Below are positions 19,477 through 27,091 of a stretch of 64,000 bases of DNA, one piece after another. Position 1 is the first letter of the stretch; the number at the start of each line of letters is the position of its first letter. Origin of the DNA: Umezawaea sp036375055 (lineage in GTDB: Bacteria > Actinomycetota > Actinomycetes > Mycobacteriales > Pseudonocardiaceae). The notes beneath the pieces are model-generated. The model saw nothing but the letters and a program-made list of their open reading frames with translations. It was not told where the DNA came from and ran no database searches. The DNA is taken from positions 1-64,000 of the forward strand of contig NZ_DASUSQ010000064.1 of the NCBI RefSeq assembly GCF_036375055.1. The letters are read 5' to 3'. Made by a program: the position numbers and the translations under genes.

Positions 19477-20382
19477 ACTGCGATGAGCGTGGCGAACTGG
19501 GGCGGGACCAGCCGTTATGCCGATCTCGACGGCCCGGTGCACTACGTCGACTTCGGTGGGCCGGACGACCGGGACGCCCCGACCGTCGTCCTGGTGCACG
19601 GGCTCGGCGGGTCGCACCTGAACTGGTGCCTGCTCGCGCCCCGGCTGGTCGAGCACGCCCACGTCGTGGCCGTGGACCTGGCCGGGTTCGGGCTCACGCA
19701 CCCCGAGGGGCGGCGCACGACGGTCGCGGCGAACGCCCGGCTGCTCGACCGGTTCCTGCGCGAGGTCGTGGGGAAGCCGGTCGTGCTGGTCGGCAACTCG
19801 ATGGGCGGGATGATCTCGATCCTGCACACCGCGGCCAACCCGGACACGGTGACCGCGCTGGCGCTGGTCGACCCGGCCCTGCCGCTGGTCTTCGGCGTGC
19901 GGCCGGACCCGCTGGTCGTGTCGACGTTCTTCCTCTACGCCCTGCCGGGGCTGGGGGAGCGGGTGCTGGCGAGGGCCAGGTCCGGCCAGACGCCGCGCCA
20001 GCAGGTGAAGCAGGTGATGAACCTGGTGTGCGCCGACTCGAAGGTCGTGCCGGAGGAGCTGGTCCTGGCGTCCATGAGCCTGATCGAGCAGCGCGCCGAG
20101 GTGCCCGGCCTCGACGAGGCGTTCCTCGCGGCGGCCAAGTCGATCGTCCTCGTCAACGCCCGCCGCGGCGGCTACTGGCGCGCGATGAGGAACATCCGGG
20201 TGCCCGTCTTCCTGATGTCGGGCGACAAGGACCGGCTGGTCCCCGTCGGATCGGCGAGGGCCACCGCGGCGCGCAACCCGAGCTGGCGGTTCGACGTGTT
20301 CGAGGGCGTCGGGCACGTGCCGCAGATCGAGGTCCCGGACGTCGTCGCGGACCGGCTGCTGGACTGGCTCGGCTCACGCTGA
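19474..20382 (+). CDS. Alpha/beta hydrolase
   Basis: Hydrolase of 302 aa. The start is uncertain: the ATG at 19474 lies inside an operator-like palindrome, the ATG at 19483 is the alternative, and neither has a clear ribosome site, so the transcript may be leaderless. The oxyanion motif HGLGGSH is near residue 38, the nucleophile is in GNSMGG (near 110), an acid in GDKDRLVP, and the catalytic His in GVGHVPQIE. The cap region (about 140-210) is rich in basic and hydrophobic residues. It is likely an esterase/lipase or meta-cleavage-type hydrolase. Two TetR-type operator sites ahead of it suggest induction by a lipid or aromatic ligand. Confidence 0.82.
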   Translation: MTAMSVANWGGTSRYADLDGPVHYVDFGGPDDRDAPTVVLVHGLGGSHLNWCLLAPRLVEHAHVVAVDLAGFGLTHPEGRRTTVAANARLLDRFLREVVGKPVVLVGNSMGGMISILHTAANPDTVTALALVDPALPLVFGVRPDPLVVSTFFLYALPGLGERVLARARSGQTPRQQVKQVMNLVCADSKVVPEELVLASMSLIEQRAEVPGLDEAFLAAAKSIVLVNARRGGYWRAMRNIRVPVFLMSGDKDRLVPVGSARATAARNPSWRFDVFEGVGHVPQIEVPDVVADRLLDWLGSR

Positions 20383-20943
20383 GCGCAGCAGCCGCGCCAG
20401 CCTGCTGAGCGGAACCCGTTCCCGCCACTGCTCGGACCGGGCCGTGACCACGACCTCGCCCGGCGCCGTCCCGACCCCGGTCAGCCGCAGACCGCCGGGC
20501 AGGTCGGGCACCGGGACCTGCCTGCGCAGCGGCAGGAACCCGGTGCGGACCCACAGCTCGCCGTCCCGCACGGACGGCACCAGCGGCACGACACCCCACC
20601 GCAGCACGCCGTCCGCGTCGACGTCGAGCCTGCCGATGTCCTGCGCGCCCAGCACCAGCTCGACGTCGACCGGTGCCGCCACCAGCGTCGGACCGGGGTT
20701 GACGTGGACGTTCGCGCAGCTCACGGCGACCTTCCTGGCGGTCCGCGCACCCCACTCGACGTCCTCCACGACGACCCGCACGTCGTCGAACCGGCCGAGC
20801 GCCACCCCGAGCGCGCCCAGCGTGCAGTCGACGTCGACGACCGTCATGGTCGCGTCGGCCTCGCCCACCCGAACGGTGACCCTCCGGTCCGTCAGGGGTC
20901 GGGTGGCGAGCTGGAGGACGGACTGGACCAGACCGGGGATCAC
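20374..20943 (-). CDS. LmeA-like (DUF2993) lipid-binding protein
   Basis: Protein of 189 aa resembling the DUF2993/LmeA family, whose mycobacterial member binds phospholipid and supports lipomannan elongation. The family shape shows in VTVRVGEADATMTVVDVDCT, then alternating beta strands and a C-terminal WRERVPLSRLARLLRS. Unlike many members there is no signal peptide or lipobox, so this copy looks cytoplasmic. Its GTG overlaps the stop of the upstream WS/DGAT gene (GTGA), which implies a shared lipid-related role. The 3' end overlaps the convergent hydrolase gene by 9 bp. Confidence 0.75.
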   Translation of the reverse strand: MIPGLVQSVLQLATRPLTDRRVTVRVGEADATMTVVDVDCTLGALGVALGRFDDVRVVVEDVEWGARTARKVAVSCANVHVNPGPTLVAAPVDVELVLGAQDIGRLDVDADGVLRWGVVPLVPSVRDGELWVRTGFLPLRRQVPVPDLPGGLRLTGVGTAPGEVVVTARSEQWRERVPLSRLARLLRSA

Positions 20944-22337
20944 CCTGCGGGCGTCGCCGCGACGGCCAGCAGCTCGTCGAAGCCCGCCCTGATGCCGTCG
21001 GCCAGCACCTGCACGTCCGGCACGCCGTCGAAGTCCGCGTTGATGCCGAACGTGATCCGGTCGAGGTAGGAGAAGATGCCGATGGAGATCCGCATCGTGC
21101 TGGCGATCGGCACGTAGGGGTAGATCTCCTTCAACGCCCGGCCGAGCATGAACAGCGGCACGCGCGGGCCGGGCACGTTCGTCGTCACGGTCTGGAGGAG
21201 CTGCTGCGGGAACCGCATCGCGGTGCGCGACCCCAGCGCCAGCAGCGTCGGCGCGGCGAAGTTGCCCGCCTTCGTCAGCACGTCCGCGCCCGCCGCCTGG
21301 CGGCTGCCCTTCAGGTCGTCCATCTGCTCGCGGATCGACGCCAGCCGCTCCAGCGGCCCCAGCGAGCTGACCGGCAGGTTCACCAGCACCGCGCTGACCC
21401 GGTTGTCCAGCCGGTCGTGCTCGTCCGCCGCGCGCATCGACACCGGCACCATCGTCCGCACGACCTGGCCGTCGACGAGTTCACCGCGCTTCGCCAGCAG
21501 CTCGTGGAAACCGTGCGTGATCGCCGTCAGGATGACGTCGTTGACCGTGCCGCCGACCGCCTTGCGGATCTGCTTGACCTCCGCGAGGTCCGCCTTCGCC
21601 CACACCCAGCGGCGGTGGGGGCCGATCGGGCCGTTCAGCGAGCCCGCCGTCGACGAGGTCAGCCGCTTCGCCGTGCCCGGCAGGCTGCCGAGGACCGCGC
21701 GGCCGATGTCCAGCAGCTCCGACCCGCTGCGCAGACCCCTGGCGAACGCCGGGATCGCGGCCAGGTGCTTGACCGGCGTCAGCACCGCGTCGCGCACGCC
21801 GTCCACCACGAGGTCGAGCTGCGACGGGCTGGGCTGCGGCGTCCACGCCTTCGGCTCCGGCAGCTCGGTCCTCTCGCGCCAGTCGAGCAGCAGCTGCATC
21901 AGGTCCGTGCCCGCCACGCCGTCGATCATGCAGTGGTGGACCTTGGAGATGATCGCCCAGCGCCCGTCCTCCAGGCCCTCGACCAGCCAGACCTCCCACA
22001 GCGGCTTGCTCAGGTCGAGCCGCTGCGCGAACAGCCTGCCCGCCAGGTTGCGGAGCTGGTCGTCGCCGCCGGGAGAGGGCACGGCGGTGTGGCGCACGTG
22101 GTAGAGGATCTGGAAGTGGTCGTCGTCGACCCAGACGGGGCGGCCGACGTGCAGCGGGAGGCTCCTCACGCGCTGCCGGTAGCGCGGCACGCTGTCCATC
22201 TTCGAGAGGAAGAGCCTGATCACGTCGCCGTACGACGGTGCGGGGCCCTCGAACACGAGCACCGATCCGACGTGCATCGGCACGTTCTCGTCCTCGATGA
22301 AGTAGAAGCTTGCGTCCATCGCGCTCATCCGGTCCAC
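20940..22337 (-). CDS. WS/DGAT/MGAT-family O-acyltransferase
   Basis: Wax ester synthase/diacylglycerol acyltransferase homologue of 465 aa, transferring acyl groups from acyl-CoA to long-chain alcohols or diacylglycerol for storage lipid. The N-terminus MDRMSAMDASFYFIEDE is the typical family start. The catalytic HHCMIDG motif (HHxxxDG) is near residue 138, and the C-terminal NVPGPRVPLFMLG segment is intact. Length is normal. It forms a two-gene operon with the LmeA-like protein and is divergent from a lipase-like gene, so this stretch probably handles neutral lipids. Confidence 0.93.
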   Translation of the reverse strand: MDRMSAMDASFYFIEDENVPMHVGSVLVFEGPAPSYGDVIRLFLSKMDSVPRYRQRVRSLPLHVGRPVWVDDDHFQILYHVRHTAVPSPGGDDQLRNLAGRLFAQRLDLSKPLWEVWLVEGLEDGRWAIISKVHHCMIDGVAGTDLMQLLLDWRERTELPEPKAWTPQPSPSQLDLVVDGVRDAVLTPVKHLAAIPAFARGLRSGSELLDIGRAVLGSLPGTAKRLTSSTAGSLNGPIGPHRRWVWAKADLAEVKQIRKAVGGTVNDVILTAITHGFHELLAKRGELVDGQVVRTMVPVSMRAADEHDRLDNRVSAVLVNLPVSSLGPLERLASIREQMDDLKGSRQAAGADVLTKAGNFAAPTLLALGSRTAMRFPQQLLQTVTTNVPGPRVPLFMLGRALKEIYPYVPIASTMRISIGIFSYLDRITFGINADFDGVPDVQVLADGIRAGFDELLAVAATPAG

Positions 22338-22491
22338 AGTGGAGACCGTAGGACTCGCGGTCCGGCGGAGTCCAGGACCACTGGGGTGAGAGCGCGCCCA
22401 ACCGAGACGTTCTAGGGGTGGCGCAATTCACTTTCAGGAAACATCATGGACACATGCAGTGACGGATTTGCCGACGGAACGGGGGATGGCG

Positions 22492-23304
22492 ATGACAGCC
22501 GTACCTTCAGACGCCTACTCCCCGCTGCCGGACGAGCCTCCTCTTCCCCTCGTCGAGGGTCAAGCCCCCGGTCTGCTCTGGTACCTGACGGAACCGACGA
22601 GGGCGGCCGTGGACATGGGCCAGTTCGCCGCCACCCGGCAGCTCCTGCGCGCCGCGCCGAGCGGCGACGGCCACCCCGTGATGGTGCTGCCCGGCCTCGG
22701 CGCCTCCGACGGCTCGACGTCCGTGCTCCGCCGCTTCCTCGCCAAGCTCGGCTACGACGTCCACGGCTGGGGTCTCGGCCGCAACATCGGCCCGACCGTC
22801 CCCGCCGTCCAGGGCATCCGCGCCCAGTTGCGCGCGCTCGGCAAGGTCGACAAGGTCAGCATCGTCGGCTGGAGCCTGGGCGGCATCTTCGCCCGCGAGA
22901 TCGCGCGGGAGCACCCGGACCTGGTCCGCCAGGTCATCACGATGGGTAGCCCCTACGCGATGACCGACATGCGGCAGACCAGGGCGAACCCCGCCTACCA
23001 GCTGCTGTCCCGCTTCTACACCGCGGGCGCCGAGCACCCGCCGCCCGAGCGCGGCCGCCCGGCGTTCCCGGTGCCCGCGACGTCGATCTACTCCAAGACC
23101 GACGGCATCGTCCCGTGGCAGGGCTGCGTGTCCGACCCCGGTCCGAGGGCGGAGAACGTGGCGGTCTCGTGCAGCCACCTCGGGTTCGGCTACAACCCGT
23201 CCGTCATGTGGGTGGTGGCCGACCGCCTCTCCCAGCCCTACGGCTACTGGCGTCCGTTCACGCCCCCGCCGGGGATGGCGGGCATGTACCCCAGGGCCGC
23301 GTAG
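22492..23304 (+). CDS. Lipase/esterase of the alpha/beta-hydrolase fold
   Basis: Hydrolase of about 270 aa. Starts at 22459, 22486 or 22492 are possible; I prefer the ATG at 22492, which has a GGGGG run just upstream. Motifs: VMVLPGLGASDGS (oxyanion region, near 60), GWSLGG (nucleophile serine, near 135), SKTDGIVPW (acid, near 200) and a histidine in SCSHLGFG (near 230). No clear signal peptide. The layout resembles actinobacterial lipases found near WS/DGAT genes, and its divergent position here supports turnover of acylglycerols or wax esters. Confidence 0.83.
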   Translation: MTAVPSDAYSPLPDEPPLPLVEGQAPGLLWYLTEPTRAAVDMGQFAATRQLLRAAPSGDGHPVMVLPGLGASDGSTSVLRRFLAKLGYDVHGWGLGRNIGPTVPAVQGIRAQLRALGKVDKVSIVGWSLGGIFAREIAREHPDLVRQVITMGSPYAMTDMRQTRANPAYQLLSRFYTAGAEHPPPERGRPAFPVPATSIYSKTDGIVPWQGCVSDPGPRAENVAVSCSHLGFGYNPSVMWVVADRLSQPYGYWRPFTPPPGMAGMYPRAA

Positions 23305-23306
23305 TC

Positions 23307-23360
23307 CCCACGACGAAGAAGCCTGCCCCGATCTGTCGGGACGGGCTTCTTCGTCGTGGG
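23307..23360 (+). terminator. Strong hairpin after the lipase gene
   Basis: A perfect 17-bp stem (23307-23323 with 23344-23360), 2 bp after the stop codon, closing a 20-nt loop. The right arm carries CTTCTTCG. It insulates the lipase gene from the regulator promoter that follows at once. Confidence 0.8.
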
Positions 23361-23362
23361 CC

Positions 23363-23391
23363 TTGCCCGCAGTTGAGTGTATCTTTACACT
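23363..23391 (+). promoter_or_regulatory. Leaderless promoter of the Crp/Fnr regulator
   Basis: TTGCCC (23363-23368), 17-bp spacer, TACACT (23386-23391). The -10 ends 6 bp before the ATG at 23398, so transcription should begin at or within a base or two of the start codon. No ribosome site is present. Confidence 0.65.
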
Positions 23392-23393
23392 CA
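23374..23393. promoter_or_regulatory. Palindromic operator over the -10 box
   Basis: TGAGTGTA-N4-TACACTCA, perfect 8-bp arms covering the spacer end and all of the -10 box of the regulator promoter. The position predicts repression, most simply autorepression by the Crp/Fnr protein. Confidence 0.65.
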
Positions 23394-23397
23394 GGTC

Positions 23398-24075
23398 ATG
23401 GCTGAATTATCCTCTTCTCCGGGTGATCCCCTCCTCACCGAGGAGGAGCTGCTGGCGCTCCGGTCGGTCGGCCGGGTCATCCACCGGCAGGAGGGGCACG
23501 TCTTCATCAGCCAGGGCGAGGAGACGGACTTCGCGCTCCTCATCCTGAAGGGGCACGTCAAGATCGTCGTCGGCAAGCCGCCGAGGATCGTCGCCATCCG
23601 CGGGCCCGGCGAGATCGTCGGGGAGATGGCCGCCATCCGGCAGAAGCCGCGGTCGGCCAGCATCATCGCGCTCGACGAGGTCGAGGTGCTCCACCTGCCC
23701 GCGACCGAATGGCTGAAGTTCCTCTACGACCACCCCCGCGCGATGCACGCGCAGCTCTACGCCGCCGACGAACGGCTGGAGCAGGCGACGCGCAAGATCG
23801 TGGAGTCGGACCTGGCCGTCGAGCAGCGCCTGGCGAAGGCCATCGTGGAACTGGTCGACAGCGGGGTCGGCACGCCGGGTGAGGGGGGCACGCTCCTGCG
23901 CTTCAGCCAGCAGGACCTGGCCACCCTGACCGGGGCCTCGCTCGACTCGGTCAAGAAGATCATCCGGACCTTCCGGGACGAGCGGCTGGTCGACACCGGG
24001 CGTCAGACCCTGCTGATCCGCGGGATCGGCGACCTGGCCCAGATCGCCGACGGCAACCGCACCGCTCTGCTGTGA
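23398..24075 (+). CDS. Crp/Fnr-family transcriptional regulator
   Basis: Regulator of 225 aa starting at the ATG at 23398, the first codon of a predicted leaderless transcript. The cyclic-nucleotide-binding-type beta roll (about 20-120) has GHVFISQGEETDFALLILKG and PGEIVGEMAAIRQKPRSASI. The latter resembles the cNMP pocket GE(L)-x6-RSA, including the Arg-Ser pair, so nucleotide binding is possible. The Fnr N-terminal cysteine cluster is absent. The dimer helix is followed by an HTH (about 165-205): RFSQQDLATLTGASLDSVKK. A perfect palindrome covers its own -10 box. It shares a GTGA-type junction with the next small gene. Confidence 0.9.
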   Translation: MAELSSSPGDPLLTEEELLALRSVGRVIHRQEGHVFISQGEETDFALLILKGHVKIVVGKPPRIVAIRGPGEIVGEMAAIRQKPRSASIIALDEVEVLHLPATEWLKFLYDHPRAMHAQLYAADERLEQATRKIVESDLAVEQRLAKAIVELVDSGVGTPGEGGTLLRFSQQDLATLTGASLDSVKKIIRTFRDERLVDTGRQTLLIRGIGDLAQIADGNRTALL

Positions 24076-24092
24076 CCGCGGGGAGGTCGTCG

Positions 24093-24410
24093 ATGATCGC
24101 GAACCTGCTGCTCGGGCCCGCGTCCGTGATCGCGTCCGTGGTCCTGGCCGTCGCGTCCGCCACGTGGGCGCTGGCGTCGGTGTGCAAGACGGTGGTGCGG
24201 GAGAGGTCGCGCACGGCCCGCTTCACCGTCGCGCTCAAGGACAGCGCGCCGGGGGAGCGGGCCGCGATCCTGCGCGCCTGGGTCCAGGTGGAGTCGGGGC
24301 GCGCCGACGACCCCGCCGAGGACGAGGAGCCGTCGCCCGACGGGACGCGGCTCGCGTGGGTCAGACGGCTGCTGCCGGGTGGACGCGGGACCGAACCGGG
24401 CAAGGAGTAG
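24093..24410 (+). CDS. Small membrane-anchored hypothetical protein
   Basis: Protein of 105 aa with one N-terminal hydrophobic segment (residues 1-30, IANLLLGPASVIASVVLAVA) and an acidic, disordered C-terminus. The ATG at 24093 has GGGGAGG 7 nt upstream; an in-frame GTG at 24072 overlaps the regulator stop codon and is the alternative. I do not recognise the family. Position suggests co-transcription with the Crp/Fnr gene before it. Confidence 0.65.
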   Translation: MIANLLLGPASVIASVVLAVASATWALASVCKTVVRERSRTARFTVALKDSAPGERAAILRAWVQVESGRADDPAEDEEPSPDGTRLAWVRRLLPGGRGTEPGKE

Positions 24411-24412
24411 GG

Positions 24413-24841
24413 GTGCCGCGGCACGGCCCGGTGGCCGACCTCCTCGACCACCCCCTCATCGCCCGGCTCGTCGCCTTCGGCCTCGACCGCGACGACTTCG
24501 TGCTGTTCGGCAGCGCGCCCCTGCTGGCGAACGGCTTGCGCACCGAGATCCGCGACCTCGACGTGGTGGCGCGCGGCGACGCCTGGCGGTACGCGTGGCA
24601 GCACGGCTTCCGGGGCGTCGGGGGCATCAGCGGCGACGACGTCGCCCAGTTCTGGGGCGGGCGCATCCAGTTCTCCCGCCGGTGGATGTCGCCCGCCAGG
24701 GGGCCGGACGAGCTGATCGACACCGCGCAGGTCGTCGACGGGCTCCGGTTCGCCCTGCTGGAGGACGTCCTCGCCTACAAGCGGCTCCTGCTCAGGCCCA
24801 AGGACGTGGCGGACATCGGCGTGATCTCCAGCCTGTCGTAG
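24413..24841 (+). CDS. Nucleotidyltransferase-like hypothetical protein
   Basis: Protein of 142 aa from the GTG at 24413 with AAGGAG 6 nt upstream. The segment VLFGSAPLLANGL followed by EIRDLDVVARGD resembles the GS-x-DxD core of the nucleotidyltransferase superfamily, with Asp residues in DLDV as possible metal ligands. It lacks the long C-terminal part of aminoglycoside nucleotidyltransferases. No toxin/antitoxin partner of the MNT/HEPN type is visible. It lies 2 bp after the small membrane-protein gene, so probably the same operon as the Crp/Fnr gene. Function unknown. Confidence 0.6.
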   Translation: MPRHGPVADLLDHPLIARLVAFGLDRDDFVLFGSAPLLANGLRTEIRDLDVVARGDAWRYAWQHGFRGVGGISGDDVAQFWGGRIQFSRRWMSPARGPDELIDTAQVVDGLRFALLEDVLAYKRLLLRPKDVADIGVISSLS

Positions 24842-24865
24842 CGCGGCCTTCGATGTAAAGCATGT

Positions 24866-24894
24866 TTGACACGATGTCAGCCTTGCTTTACTTT
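24866..24894 (+). promoter_or_regulatory. Consensus leaderless promoter with operators
   Basis: TTGACA (24866-24871), 17-bp spacer, TACTTT (24889-24894), ending 7 bp before the ATG at 24902, so the mRNA should be leaderless. An inverted repeat TGACA-CGA-TGTCA (24867-24879) covers the -35. A second pair, GTAAAGCA (24855-24862) and TGCTTTAC (24884-24891), brackets the promoter. The downstream XRE regulator is the obvious candidate binder. Confidence 0.65.
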
Positions 24895-24901
24895 TCTCGG
24901 C

Positions 24902-25330
24902 ATGGCCTTCGAGGAAAAGCGCGCGTGGATGATGGGGGCGGTGACGGTGATCGCCTACGCGGTCTACGTCGCCGTCGTCCTGGGCCGTTGGGAGGGCGGG
25001 CCGCTCGTCGACGTGCCCTACGTCGGACCGGTGCTGTGGACCATCGGCGGCGCGATCGCGACGACCGTCGTGCTGCACACCGCCATCGCGACGCTCTCGC
25101 CCGAGGACGCCGACGTGAAGGACCAGCGGGACCGGGAGATCACCCGGTTCGGCGAGCACTCGGGGCGCTCGCTGGTCGTCGTCGGCGGGACGGCGGCGTT
25201 CGTGCTGGCGCTGCTCGACGTCGACCAGTTCTGGATCGCGAACGCCCTCTACCTCGCCTTCGCGCTGTCCGCCGTGGCGGAGTCCGTGGCGAAGGTCGCC
25301 GCCTACCGCGGGGGCTTCTGGCCGTGGTGA
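24902..25330 (+). CDS. Small four-helix membrane protein (DUF2178-like)
   Basis: Integral membrane protein of 142 aa with about four hydrophobic segments (about 8-28, 42-62, 90-108, 112-135) and a charged loop between helices 2 and 3 (SPEDADVKDQRDREITRFGE). That loop and the partnership with a tiny XRE regulator are typical of DUF2178-type or YvaE-like small membrane proteins; I do not know its biochemical role. The start at the ATG at 24902 is set by the leaderless promoter. The next gene's GTG overlaps its stop codon (GTGA). Confidence 0.72.
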   Translation: MAFEEKRAWMMGAVTVIAYAVYVAVVLGRWEGGPLVDVPYVGPVLWTIGGAIATTVVLHTAIATLSPEDADVKDQRDREITRFGEHSGRSLVVVGGTAAFVLALLDVDQFWIANALYLAFALSAVAESVAKVAAYRGGFWPW

Positions 25331-25551
25331 GGGCGACTCGGGTCACGAACTCGATCAGGGCACTGCGGTTCGCGCACGGGGAGATGACGCAGGCCGAACT
25401 GGCCACCGCCATCGGGGTCAGCAGGCAGACCGTGATCGCCATCGAGCAGGGGCGGTACTCGCCCTCGCTGGAGATGGCCTTCCAGATCGCCGAGGCCTTC
25501 GGCGTTCCGCTCGACGACGTGTTCCAGTACACCAAGGAGGAGAAGCCGTGA
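25327..25551 (+). CDS. Small XRE-family HTH regulator
   Basis: Stand-alone Cro/CI-type HTH of 74 aa: NSIRALRFAHGEMTQAELAT, then GVSRQTVIAIEQGRYSPSLE and AFQIAEAFGVPLDDVFQY. The recognition helix is intact. The GTG at 25327 overlaps the stop of the membrane-protein gene; a GTG one codon earlier is equally possible. Such regulators usually repress their own membrane-protein operon. The inverted repeats over the operon promoter at 24855-24891 are likely sites. The downstream oxidoreductase also overlaps by 4 nt, making a three-gene unit. Confidence 0.85.
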   Translation: MRATRVTNSIRALRFAHGEMTQAELATAIGVSRQTVIAIEQGRYSPSLEMAFQIAEAFGVPLDDVFQYTKEEKP

Positions 25552-26507
25552 AGGCGATCGTGCAGGACGAGTACGGACCGGCCGACGTGCTGGGGTTCCG
25601 GGACGTCGACAGACCCGCGGCGGGTGACGGCGAGGTGCTCCTGCGGGTGCGGGCGGCGGGCGTCGACCCCGGCGTGTGGCACCTGACCAGGGGGCTGCCG
25701 TACCCGGTGCGGCTGGTGTCCGGGCTGCGGAGGCCGAAGGCGAAGGTGCCGGGCCTGGACGTGGCCGGGGTGGTGGAGGAGGTCGGGGCGGGCGTGACGC
25801 GCCTCGCCGTCGGCGACGAGGTGTTCGGGACGTGCGACGGGGCGTTCGCCGAGTACGCCGTGGCCCGTGAGGACCGGTTCGCGCCGAAGCCCGCCAACCT
25901 GTCGTTCGAGCAGGCGGCGGCGGTGCCGGTGTCGGCGTGCACGGCGCTCCAGTCGTTGCGCGACACGGGGAAGGTCGCCGCGGGGCAGCGGGTGCTGATC
26001 ATCGGTGCGGGCGGTGGCATCGGGGTGTACGCCGTGCAGCTCGCCGCGGTGTTCGGGGCCGAGGTCACCGGCGTGTGCTCGACCGGGAAGGTCGAGCTGG
26101 TCCGGTCGCTGGGCGCGGACCACGTCGTCGACTACACGCGCGAGGACTTCGCGGGCGGCTTCGACCTGATCCTCGACATCGCGGGCAACCGGCCGCTGTC
26201 CCGGCTGCGGCGCGCGCTCACACCGAGCGGCACGCTGGTGATCGTGGGCGGCGAGGGCGGCGGGAAGCTGTTGCAGGGCACCGACCGCCAGCTCCGGGCG
26301 CTGGCCCTGTCGCCGTTCATCCGGCAGCGGCTGTGCACGCTCGTCTCGTCGCAGCCCCTGGCGGACCTGGAACTGCTCGCCGACCTCCTGGCGGCGGGCA
26401 CCGTGAAGCCGGTCGTCGACCGGACGTTCCCGCTCAGCGGGGCCGCCGACGCCGTGCGGTACCTGGAACTCGGGCACAGCACCGGCAAGTCCGTCCTCAC
26501 GGTGTGA
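25548..26507 (+). CDS. NAD(P)-dependent quinone-type oxidoreductase (MDR)
   Basis: Zinc-free medium-chain dehydrogenase/reductase of 319 aa. The GroES-like domain (1-120) is followed by the nucleotide-binding motif GAGGGIGVYAVQLA (about 149-162). It lacks the zinc-ligand cysteine cluster of alcohol dehydrogenases, which points to an NADPH:quinone oxidoreductase or enal reductase. The start is the GTG overlapping the HTH stop codon. Being third in an operon with a membrane protein and its regulator suggests a stress response, perhaps to electrophiles or quinones. The ligand is inference only. Confidence 0.86.
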   Translation: MKAIVQDEYGPADVLGFRDVDRPAAGDGEVLLRVRAAGVDPGVWHLTRGLPYPVRLVSGLRRPKAKVPGLDVAGVVEEVGAGVTRLAVGDEVFGTCDGAFAEYAVAREDRFAPKPANLSFEQAAAVPVSACTALQSLRDTGKVAAGQRVLIIGAGGGIGVYAVQLAAVFGAEVTGVCSTGKVELVRSLGADHVVDYTREDFAGGFDLILDIAGNRPLSRLRRALTPSGTLVIVGGEGGGKLLQGTDRQLRALALSPFIRQRLCTLVSSQPLADLELLADLLAAGTVKPVVDRTFPLSGAADAVRYLELGHSTGKSVLTV

Positions 26508-27091
26508 GGGCCAGGTCTCGGCACCGCGCTCTCAGCACTCCGTCGAACGGGCCCGCGCACCGCACGTCGGTGACCCGGCCGAGGTACGCGTGCGGCACGG
26601 TGGCCCGCGGGTAGGCGCAGGTGGCGATCCGGTCGGCCGCCAGGGCGCAGGAGGTCGTGCCGACCACGTCGGCGAAGTCCGCCGCGTGCGGGCCGTGGTG
26701 CTCGGTCCGGTGGCCGCGCACCACCACGACCGGCCGGTCCGGGAACAGCGCGGTCAGCGCGGCGCGACGACCAGGACGCCGTCCGGGAACGCCGACCCGG
26801 CCGCCTTCGGCACGGCGGTCGGCGTGGCGCCCGCGCCCACGTGCGGCCCCGTCCGTCGCCGATCACCTCGCGCACCCGCGCCGCGTCCCACCGGGCGACC
26901 GAGCCGGCAGCCGCACCACCGGGTCGGCCCGCACCAGCGCGGTGATCTCCTCCGGGGGCGGCACGGTCGCGTCGCCCGGCCCACCGGCCGACCTCTCCCC
27001 GACCGGGTCGGCCGACGGCGGGGAAAGCGCAGCTCCGGGCCGCCGCGGCCGAGGGGGATCGGGCGGCGCGCCCGGCTTGTAGGCTCGGCTG
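26508..27091 (-). pseudogene. Probable decayed gene, frame broken
   Basis: The 584 bp between two plus-strand genes carry protein-like minus-strand segments in different frames. The end of the series is a frame from about 26780 to a stop at 26497: ALTALFPDRPVVVVRGHRTE, later TSCALAADRIATCAYPRATV and RVTDVRCAGPFDGVLRARC. Upstream pieces in other frames include GAGATPTAVPKAAGSAFPDG and PPPEEITALVRADPVVRLPA. No single frame joins them, so at least two frameshifts are needed. The regular cysteines suggest an exported protein. I cannot name the family, and a short functional C-terminal ORF (76 aa from a GTG at 26727) remains possible. Confidence 0.4.
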
